From Toxorhynchites rutilus septentrionalis (taxonomy: Eukaryota; Arthropoda; Insecta; Diptera; Culicidae), in contig NC_073744.1 of NCBI RefSeq assembly GCF_029784135.1, positions 69,215,593 to 69,279,592 of the forward strand: a stretch of 64,000 bases of DNA, in the 5' to 3' direction. Shown piece after piece: positions 55,986 to 64,000 of the stretch. Within the stretch, counting starts at the first letter, position 1. Each line of letters opens with the position of its first letter. The notes under the pieces are model-generated. The model was not told the DNA's origin, did not search any database, and saw only the letters and a list, made by a program, of their open reading frames with translations. The position numbers and the translations under genes were made by a program.

Positions 55986-57410
55986 TTGCCGTCGTAAATA
56001 TAAACAAATCAGACTATATAACGCACACCAACAAACCACCGCATTCGTGAAACTGAAAACGTTTTTTTATTACAGAGTCAGTTTGGCACTGACTCAGTTT
56101 TAAAAACGAATTCGCTATTAGTTGCGCAGTATTCGTTCGATTAATAATCGATTTCTGTACGAAGTATTCGATTAATCGAGCGATTATCGGGGATCACTAC
56201 TCATAGGGACACCGTAGTGATCAGTGAACAGGTTCACTAGACATCAAGCTTCGTTTAGGGAAAACATACACTGATACTTGGTTCAGCAAAATATAAGATT
56301 AGCTTGATTTGTTGCTGTGGTGGCTGAGAGCAGACAAACGACCACAAAGAGTTAAGTTATGACTTTTAGTTTCCTTCAATGTGATTGTGAAGACATTTGA
56401 AGACATTTTTTCGTACCATGTGAAGACATCTTGAGAAAACACCTGGCATCCCTGTTATCGGCAGGGGTTAGACATCAATTGAATATAGGCTACCCAAAAT
56501 CAAAATCAATATGGCGTCATTTGTTTACCAACATATCATTTGCGAGGATTGAATGCGCTGCTTTATTTCTAACTGCATGAGCGATTTTCATATTTCGGTT
56601 TCACATGGAGTTGTTCACATTTAACATAGAGTTCAAAGTTAGCCACTATTCGACTATATAATCGGACCGAGTTGTAAACAACAGTAATTGACAGAACCAA
56701 AATGTCAGTGAACCGCAGCAATATTGGGTACACTGACAATATGAGGGATTTGACGTTTTAGTCATACCCCTGGTTATGGGCCCACAGCAGGTTTTAAGAC
56801 ATTCATTTTGAAGACATTATGTGAAGACAATTCAGAATGATAGCGTATGTGGGTTTTTGAGAGATATTATTTCCAATAAATTCTAACTATTGGTCGAAAA
56901 TATCGTCAAAAGAAGTAGGGCATTTGTATCAGTGTAATTCGCTCGCTGTTCATAAGCATCACTTGTACATTTGCGCTCGAAAATTCGAATGATTGTGACA
57001 TTGTATTTTATCATTTTGATTATTTTGGGCCTATACAATAGATTAACATAAATGTTTCAAACGACCATTTCACAAATCGAAGGTTTTCCGGTTACATACC
57101 GTTTCAATAATTAGTTATATGGATATGGTTTGAGTTACAATCAAAACTTCAAAGCTGAAATAAACAAATTGAGTTATCACAGTTTCGTTTTTGTGGAAGA
57201 ACTGAAGCTATATTCATTGATTCAACGGTTATTAAGCCAATTATCATTTCTAAACTCAAAATGTTTAGTTCGCGGTTGCGCATAATATTCTTTGTTCACA
57301 TTTATTGAAATAAACTTCAAAACCTCAAGGTAAGTTTAATGAAAGGCGCTATATAAAAATACCAATTAGGATGAACATTTAATAAGCAATCAAACTCTAT
57401 TCAATAGTAA
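55986..57410. other. Unassigned stretch with one repeated segment
   Basis: No gene seen. It includes a ~100-bp segment (about 56355-56455) that recurs at 57765-57895, and a cluster of AAGACAT words near 56800-56830. Confidence 0.4.
56355..56455 (+). repeat. ~100-bp direct repeat, copy 1
   Basis: AGACATTTGAAGACATTTTT, TCGTACC and CACCTGGCATCCCTG are shared with 57765-57895, about 1.4 kb downstream and just upstream of BRF1. Copy 2 has a ~30-bp insert. Confidence 0.7.
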
Positions 57411-57761
57411 AGGTAGCCGTACACTGTTTGCCCGGAGGTCAAATAATTGATTTTTTTTGACAGATAAGGTTTGATTTGATATTTGTACAAACACTATTTT
57501 GTTAGCCACTCTTAAATTTTAAACAGTAGTAAACAATATCAAACACCGAACATGGAAAAAAATCAACCGAAATATCCTAGGTAACCATGTACCGACAGGT
57601 TCGAAGAACAGACTGAAAAAATATTTTAGGCATCCAATAATTGAATATTTGCTTGGCTTGTGTTTTGTGTAGAATATATTTGATCAGTACACGTTGACCA
57701 AATTTTATCTGTCAAAAAGAGTCAAATATTTGGCTTCGGTCAAACAGTGTATGAGCACCCT
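57411..57761 (+). mobile_element. V MITE, copy 2, uninterrupted
   Basis: Ends AGGTAGCCGTACACTGTTTG / CAAACAGTGTATGAGCACCCT form inverted repeats, and a second inverted pair (TTTGACAGATAAGGTTTG / CAAATTTTATCTGTCAAAAA) lies inside. It is the reference for the split copy at 44577-47002. Confidence 0.8.
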
Positions 57762-57764
57762 AAG

Positions 57765-57895
57765 TTATAAATTTTAGTTTCCCCCGATATGATTGTGACC
57801 AAGGTGGCTATATATATGTAGAACATTGTGACGACATTTGAAGACATTTTTTCGTACCTTGTGAAGATATTTGAAAAAAGCACCTGGCATCCCTG
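57765..57895 (+). repeat. ~100-bp direct repeat, copy 2
   Basis: Second copy of the segment at 56355. It ends about 150 bp before the BRF1 start codon, so it may fall in that gene's promoter. Confidence 0.65.
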
Positions 57896-58047
57896 GCCCA
57901 CAGGTAAACAATATTTTTGATAGCTTCGAAAACATTGTATACGAATATGTATATTGGGTATATTGTTTGGAATTTAGTGCAAGCATTTGTGAGAAGTTCA
58001 ATACTTTTGGTTATCCATAAGTGAAGTTGCATTGATGAGAAGCGAAT

Positions 58048-58646
58048 ATGTCCGGTCGTAAGTGTAGTAATTGCGGTAGCGCTGACATCGAAGTCGACAA
58101 TGCTCGCGGCGACGCCGTTTGTACAAACTGCGGTTCGGTCCTTGAGGACAACATAATCGTTTCGGAAGTTCAGTTCGAAGAAAATGCCCATGGTGCATCC
58201 AGTGCGGTCGGCCAGTTTGTGGCATCCGATTCGAAAGGTGGCGCCACTGCCTACGGGAAGTTCCACGTCGGGACGGGAACGGAATCGCGTGAAGTTACTT
58301 TGCGTAAAGCGCGCCAGGGGATTACGCATTTGTGTTATCAGCTGCATTTGAACACCCACTGCATTGAAACGGCTTGTAATTTCTTCAAGATGGCTTTGAT
58401 AAGACATCTAACCAGGGGCAGAAGGAACACTCACATTTATGCAGCATGCGTCTATATTACGTGCCGGACCGAGGGCACTTCGCGTGCGTACTGGAAAGAT
58501 GTGTTGGAGGCAAATAACTGATGTGATATTATTTTTTTTAGATCTTCTGATTGACATTAGCGACGTGCTACAGATTTGCTGCTACGAGCTCGGCAGAACT
58601 TATCTGAAGCTGTCCCAGGCTTTGTGCATTAATATACCATCGATCG
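58048..58646 (+). CDS. Brf: BRF1, TFIIIB subunit, first two coding exons (partial)
   Basis: BRF1 is the TFIIB-related subunit of TFIIIB, which recruits RNA polymerase III to tRNA and 5S genes in the nucleus. Exon 1 (58048-58483) holds the zinc ribbon, Cys6, Cys9, Cys25, Cys28 ([10 protein letters not shown] ... [14 protein letters not shown]). It then has the BRF-specific IIVSEVQF and SSAVGQFV, and the first cyclin fold ([20 protein letters not shown], then [16 protein letters not shown]). Exon 2 (58542-58646) reads [18 protein letters not shown], then [11 protein letters not shown], and ends in phase 1 at GTAAGT. Exon 1 joins through C|GTGCGT ... TTTTTTAG|AT to give His. The ribbon-to-fold wording favours BRF1 over TFIIB. 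Later exons are not in the next 5.3 kb, so the gene runs off the window (or is truncated). Confidence 0.93.
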
Positions 58647-58688
58647 GTAAGTGCCAATTTGCTTTACATATGTTCCATATTAAGCCTA

Positions 58689-59370
58689 GTTTAGAGTTCC
58701 CGTGAACGTGAACTTGAACAGGTGGTGGAATAGTACGATCATATCACGGTGAACTACACTGCGAACAAACAGCTCAAAACATCGTGGTGAGTAGAATGAT
58801 TTTGGTCACGTTCATGTTCATATTAAAAGTTCGGCAGTAAACGTGAAGTAAATGAACATCGATCTTCAATAAAGTAATTCGGATAAAACATACAGTTGTT
58901 CACGAATCAACCCGAAGCACGAAGTTTTTCAACCCGCGCAGAGATCCGATTGAATGTAATTGCATCCATATCAAAATTTTCATTGAAAACTTGAGAATTG
59001 CTAAACATATCCTTTTACAGTTCAAGGTGAAATAATTTTCAGAATGCCTTGGGACATTCGAACGTGAACCTGAACGGGGAAATATTTTGACGCCTATATT
59101 CACCACTGTTTTCACGTTCACGTTCACCGAAGTCGGTGAACTATGGTGAGTTCAACAACATCTCGATTCCACGGTGGAAATTCAAAATCGTTGGGAAATA
59201 TTGAATTAATCCATTTTTATCAAAATGAATTGTCTTTAAACATGTTTTTCAACTAGAAAATGTTTCTTCCTATCGTTTCAAGATGTTTTCCTCACGTTTT
59301 ACACATATATGGACTGGTGAATTTAAAAAAAAAGTGTTTGTCCGCGTTCACGTTCACGAGAACTCTAAAC
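58689..59370. mobile_element. MITE with GTTTAGAGTTCCCGTGAACG ends, in BRF1 intron 2
   Basis: Inverted ends (GTTTAGAGTTCCCGTGAAC / GTTCACGAGAACTCTAAAC) flanked by CTA on both sides, a possible 3-bp duplication. GTGAACGTGAAC / GTTCACGTTCAC words recur internally (near 58700, 59065, 59117, 59350). Non-coding. Confidence 0.75.
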
Positions 59371-60824
59371 CTACTTTTATAAGGATAATAGAGGATCTAT
59401 CCGAATGCAAATGATATCGTTTTGTAATAAGAACGATTGTCGACTACCTTGAAAAACCTTGAAAATCAGGGAATATCAGGGAATTTCGTCACCAATCTGG
59501 AAAATGAAATTCCGTCAATTAGAACTTTGATTATTGCAGTTATTTATAAAGCTATAGATACCAAAACAATTGTATTGACTAGTTTGACTCTCTGTCAGTT
59601 TTTCAGTATATGTTGTTTGCTTTTGCCTTATTCCATCCGAAAAATAAACAGCGCAAAACAAGACGGCTTGTACATTCGCGCATTTTTTTGCTGGCATTCC
59701 GCATTGTTTAATATGTTTGCGTAAACATAAAGAGAGGTACGGTCTAATCATAAGTTGGTTTGGCATTCTTCCCCCTTTTTTCATTAATACCGAATGTTTT
59801 TATGAAAATATGTGTGAGGAAACGGTTGCGCTATGCGACAAGTTTATGATGCTATGCTTCACTTTGGAAGGTTTGCATCAATAAAAATGATGAGCTAGTT
59901 AATTCAACGTGTTCGAAATTTTCACTCCTTTTTTTCTGTATTATAGTGACTTCCAACACTTTTGGCTGGTTCGTCACTTTACTTCCATTTTTGGAAAAAT
60001 GTCGGAAGTGAGAGAGAAAAAAAACTTTAGCGTGAGAGGACGTAGAAGTCAAGGAAAGCCGGAAGAAAGAAGCTTTTGCGTCAAATGAATTAAAGTTAAT
60101 GAAACGTCACGGGATGCAGGAGTGAAATCTCTGGAGGTAAAACGAAGAAAATTTTGGAAAACGCACAGAAGGAAGCTTTTGGGACACTTCTTAGTCGTCG
60201 TTTAATTCAATTAAAAATCACAAATAATTTATTGGAAGATATCGACAGACTTCTAGGAACTACAGCTAAAGTACTAGTAGAGAATTTGATTACTAGTCTA
60301 CATCTGGAATCTTTTTGAAAAATTACTGGAAAATCAGGGAATATCAGACATTTTTTTTCGGGTTTTGAGTCGACACTCTGATGAAGCAGAGTTAGACACT
60401 ATAATGGGCTCTATTATAGAAATCGAGTCGATAAGAATTGTGGTCGTTAGCTCTATTTTGCTATTATTGATACCGAGCAATTCGATACCATCGACCGAGT
60501 GAAAGTTATCGATGCAACTGCCAGAATGTCGAGTTGTTTTGTTTGCTTGTTGCATATCTTGCATATATTGCATATCTTCTCATAGCCTTTTTTTTCGGCG
60601 AACATGGTAGTTTGTATGCCTATAGTGCTGAATTCAAAGTGTTTTTTGTGTGTGAAATTCACGGCTGAAATTGCTGAAAAATTGTGCAACAGACGGCGAA
60701 TTTGAATAATTATCAGATAAGTACAAGTTGCTTGCATGTTGATAATTATTCTGTGTATATTTGGGTGATTTTGCGTCACGGCTCTACGGCTCGCTATCGC
60801 TCAGGATAGCAACCGTAGCTGCTT
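59371..60824 (+). other. BRF1 intron 2 sequence, unassigned
   Basis: Contains a short repeated phrase GAAAATCAGGGAATATCAG (59460 and 60331) and TGCATATCTTGCATATATTG near 60552. No exon matching the rest of BRF1 was found. The 5' UTR of the following LINE probably begins before 60825 but its edge was not identified. Confidence 0.4.
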
Positions 60825-60902
60825 GTGTTGTGTTTTGTGTATTGTTGTATTGTTTTTTTTTCATCCGCTTTAGCCATTGCTGCCGCACGGGGCCTACTCG
60901 AG

Positions 60903-62276
60903 ATGAGCGAGTGTAATGCGTGTGACGGCAAAATAATGATTAGCGATGATCCTGTCGCTTGTGTAGGTAAGTGCGGTGTTCGATTCCATCGGCGCTGTAC
61001 TTCACTTACAAAGGCAACAGCGAAACTGATTGCAGATAATGCGAATATTCAGTTTGTATGTGACGAATGTTTGTCGAACCAGAAATGTGGCGTGCGAGAT
61101 GATGGTTTAGATGTTGTGGGATTGCAAAGAGAGATGGAAAAGGTCTCGCTTTCTCTCACTAGCATTCAAGAAAACATCATCGAGCAAATAAACATTGCGA
61201 TTGAGAAGGAAAGGGATAAGCTTGTTAAATCTTTCGACGAGCTTTTCAAAGAGAAGCTTGCAAGCTTGGAAACCAGTGTTGCCAAAAAGTTTGAAAATAT
61301 AAAAAGTTTATTCTCTGAAAAAAATTATGTAGATAGGGACACAGCTGTTATGAACAGGAAGCGACATGTTAGTCCAAGCACAATTAGTGCCAATTTGGAC
61401 ACACCGAGTAAAAAAATTATGTTGATGAATAACAATAATGATTTGATGCAAAAAGGTAATTTGAAAGAAAAGGTGATGCTGAATAATAATAGCAAGAACA
61501 TTGTAAGTTATGCGAATGTCGTTGCTCGTAAGGCTCGTCCGGTGATTGTGGTGAAACCAGTTGAGTCTAATAAAAAGAGTGAAGAAACAAGAAAAATTTT
61601 AAAAACTAAATTAGATCCCAAAATACACAAAATAGCCAATTTCAAGAACGGGAAAGATGGCTCGATTATTGTTGAATGTGCGGAAGGGGATAATGTAGAA
61701 AATGTAAAACAAAGAATTGAAAGCAATCTTGGAGAGAGGTTTAATACGTTTATACCAAAACCGATCAAACCAAAATTGAAAATTATTGGGATGAGCGATC
61801 AATATTCCTCTGAGGTTTTTATCGATTATTTAAAAAGTCAGAATGATAACATTTCTATCACTGATGTTAAAGTTGTTGCGAAGTATGAAAATCCACGCTT
61901 GAAATATAATAAATATAACACGATTATTGAAGTTGATCATGACACTTATGGCCACCTGATGACTGCTGGTAAAGTAAGTGTTGGGTGGGATAAATGTAAT
62001 GTGATTGAAGCCTTTAATGTTTTGCGATGTTTCAAATGTGGAGAATTTGGACATAAGAGCACCGACTGCAAAAAAGAACAAACATGTTCAAGATGTAATG
62101 GAAAACATAAAACATCTGAGTGTTCATCAACAGAATGGAAATGTATAAATTGCTTGAAAGTTAAAAAGGAACAAAAAATGAATTTGGATGAAAATCATCC
62201 AACTTATAGTACACAGTGTCCTGTGTATCGGAGATTGCTGGAGAAGCAAAAAAGCAACATTTTTCAAACTAAATAG
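60903..62276 (+). CDS. LINE ORF1 protein: PHD-like finger plus CCHC knuckles
   Basis: Nucleic-acid-binding protein of a non-LTR retrotransposon. I start at MSECNACDGKI (60903); the frame is open further upstream but that part (a hydrophobic run) looks untranslated. The N-terminus has a C4HC3 PHD-like finger: CNACDGKI, CVGKCGVRFHRRCTSL, FVCDECL. A charged coiled-coil-like stretch (about residues 70-150), a Lys/Asn-rich linker and a gag-like domain follow. The C-terminal zinc knuckles are CFKCGEFGHKSTDC, CSRCNGKHKTSEC and CINCLK with later His and Cys. No internal lesion. The stop is TAG at 62274-62276, and ORF2 follows in the same frame. It lies in BRF1 intron 2 on the sense strand. Confidence 0.85.
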   Translation: MSECNACDGKIMISDDPVACVGKCGVRFHRRCTSLTKATAKLIADNANIQFVCDECLSNQKCGVRDDGLDVVGLQREMEKVSLSLTSIQENIIEQINIAIEKERDKLVKSFDELFKEKLASLETSVAKKFENIKSLFSEKNYVDRDTAVMNRKRHVSPSTISANLDTPSKKIMLMNNNNDLMQKGNLKEKVMLNNNSKNIVSYANVVARKARPVIVVKPVESNKKSEETRKILKTKLDPKIHKIANFKNGKDGSIIVECAEGDNVENVKQRIESNLGERFNTFIPKPIKPKLKIIGMSDQYSSEVFIDYLKSQNDNISITDVKVVAKYENPRLKYNKYNTIIEVDHDTYGHLMTAGKVSVGWDKCNVIEAFNVLRCFKCGEFGHKSTDCKKEQTCSRCNGKHKTSECSSTEWKCINCLKVKKEQKMNLDENHPTYSTQCPVYRRLLEKQKSNIFQTK

Positions 62277-64000
62277 CAATTTCGGAAAACTACATGTGAA
62301 AGTAAGTTGGCAATAATCTATTTGAATATAGCTGGGCTTTGTACAAATTACGCAGAAATGCGATTACTTGTAGAAAACGTGCGTCCTCAGATGGTTTTTC
62401 TTTCTGAAACTCACATAGTTCATGAAGAATCATTTGACCAGTACAACATACCGGGTTACAAAGTTGTTTTTTGTTTGTCGCACTCTAAACACACAGGAGG
62501 TGTTGCAATTTATGCAAAAGAATCAGTTAATTTCAACATTCGGTTAAACGAAGCTGTTGAAAATAATTGGTTCTTGGCTATTTCAGTTGAAAGGGGCATG
62601 CAGATAGGAAATTATGGAATTGTATACCATTCCCCTAGTTCCAGTGACCAGCGATTTATTGAAATTTTGGAGAACTGGTGGGAAAATATCGTTGATTGCA
62701 GTAAATTAAATGTAATTGCTGGTGATTTTAATATTGACTGGCTCAATGTACGAAATTCGAATCAATTGAAACAATTATCGCATTATTTCAACTTGAAACA
62801 AACGGTTCTCGAAGCTACTAGAATTTCTAAACATAGTAGAACTCTGATTGATCACGTCTTTTCAAATTTTGCTACTGTTCATTCTTCGACCGAGGCCAAA
62901 TTTAAAATAACTGACCATGAGACAATTTTTGTATACATTGAGAATGGACAGCATGACAGTGATGGAAATAAAGTAAAGATCAAATGTTGGAAACGATATT
63001 CTAAAGAATCCTTGTCTCAGCTTGTGTCGGCAAGCCTGGATTTTGTGGCAATGACTGGACATCTGAATGATAAAGCAGCTGTTCTAACTAATATTTTGAG
63101 AGAGTGTACGAATAAATTAGTAGTTGAAAAACATATTGATTTGAGCAATTCGAACAGCTGGTACTCTTTGGATCTGATGCGCCTCAAACGCAAAAGAGAC
63201 AAAAAGTACAAAAAGTTTTTGAGAACTAATTCAGAAAACCATTGGAACATGTACACCTTAGCGCGGAACATATATTCACGGGCCTTGAAAAAGACTAGAT
63301 GTGAATATATACAGAGGAAAATCGATGAACATCAAAATAATAGTAAAGGGCTATGGAGAATATTAAAAACATTATTAAATTCGAAAAATAGTATACCGCG
63401 TTCCATAGTTTTCGGAGGGTCAGAAGAACAGTCAGACCAAATTATTGCAGAGAAATTTAACAGTTATTTCGTTAATAGTGTTCTGCTGATCAACCAAAGT
63501 ATTGCGTTGGTCAGAGAACCTGACGAAATAATACAGCCGATTACTATCAATAGCAGACTAGATTGTTTTTCACCTATCACTTTTGTTGAATTGAAAGGTA
63601 TCTGTTTTTCATTGCAAAAATCGGCTGGTACCGATAATGTCAACGCGAAAGTGATTCAAGATTGCTTTCACATCATTGGACACGATCTGCTGGACCTGAT
63701 AAATGACTCTTTACGAACTGGGCACGTGCCAAAGGTTTGGAAGGAATCCCTTGTGGTTCCAATCCCCAAAGTTAATGGGACGGATAAAGCCGAAGAGTAC
63801 CGCCCTATTAACATGCTGCACATATTAGAGAAACTGGTAGAACTTGTTGTGAAAGGTCAGCTGATACATTTTATAGATAATAACAGTTTGCTAATTCCAG
63901 AACAGTCGGGATATCGAGAGGGACACTCTTGTGAAACCGCGCTGAATCTGGTATTAGCAAAATGGAAAGAGAATATCGAGGCGAAAGAGACTATATTTGC
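62277..64000 (+). CDS. LINE ORF2: APE endonuclease and start of reverse transcriptase (partial)
   Basis: A frame open from the codon after ORF1's TAG to the window end, at least 574 codons. The endonuclease is complete with its expected active-site motifs: IIYLNIAGL (Asn), MVFLSETHI (Glu), VIAGDFNIDWL (Asp), TLIDHVFSNF (Asp), KITDHETIF (Asp-His). The RT begins near 63600: QKSAGTDNVNAKV, WKESLVVPIPKVNG, EYRPINMLHILEKLVE, IPEQSGYREGHSCETAL. It is cut by the window end before the catalytic YADD. The EQSGYREGHSCETAL wording suggests a CR1/L2-type group (inference). The first in-frame ATG is 62358, downstream of the catalytic Asn codon (62325), so ATG initiation there would give a broken enzyme. 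No stops or frameshifts: probably young. Confidence 0.88.

Noticed and set aside
58048..58521. TFIIB (GTF2B) as the identity of the zinc-ribbon gene
   Set aside because: The wording after the ribbon ([39 protein letters not shown]) is that of BRF1, the Pol III factor, not TFIIB.
60825..60902. Upstream hydrophobic extension of the LINE ORF1 as a signal peptide
   Set aside because: Nucleic-acid-binding ORF1 proteins are not secreted; the internal Met at 60903 directly precedes the zinc finger and is the likelier start.

Overview
This window looks like a gene-poor, transposon-rich stretch of a dipteran insect nuclear genome, most probably a culicine mosquito. The basis is: three spliced eukaryotic housekeeping genes whose proteins match animal families closely (CCT1, eEF1B-delta, BRF1); short GT-AG introns; several clades of non-LTR retrotransposon; and dense MITEs of many types, including hAT, pogo-like, TTAA and PIF-like forms. 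The species assignment is inference; no search was run.

Layout. 1-6130: a piggyBac-type transposase gene cut by three later insertions (a foldback sequence, a 709-bp hAT MITE, a 3.5-kb PIF/Harbinger-like element). 6.7-24.3 kb: a stack of nested elements. Its main components are a repeat family called here 'H' (2-3 kb, ends GACGTAGGACTA / TAGTCCTACGTC, a TATA+initiator core promoter, internal ~197-bp tandem repeats), a TA-flanked MITE 'M1', a palindromic MITE 'E' (CCCAGCAAACATTAA ends) and elements 'T' and 'W' with THAP-like zinc-finger remnants. One H copy carries two head-to-head histone H3 pseudogenes, each with the histone 3' stem-loop. 24.5-27.05 kb: CCT1 (TCP-1 alpha), three exons. 27.3-29.4 kb: a second hAT element holding a solo LTR and a pogo-like MITE. 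30.5-39.1 kb: large inverted-repeat elements ('G'); one was entered by a non-LTR element (RNase H type, RT core deleted), whose poly-A tail was then entered by an H copy. 40.2-42.4 kb: eEF1B-delta, four coding exons, with an in-frame lysine-rich cassette exon. 42.6-57.8 kb: more MITEs, a 5'-truncated LINE with an intact RT, a second decayed two-ORF LINE, THAP fragments and another G element. 58.05 kb onward: the first two coding exons of BRF1; its second intron holds a MITE and the 5' part of an apparently intact LINE that runs off the window end.

Working together. The three genes are unrelated housekeeping functions (chaperonin, translation elongation, Pol III initiation). Nearly everything else is transposon layers whose order can be read from target-site duplications. 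The items most worth a second look are the histone H3 genes captured inside an H element, and the last LINE, where ORF1 and ORF2 share one frame separated by a single UAG and ORF2 has no AUG upstream of its first catalytic motif.
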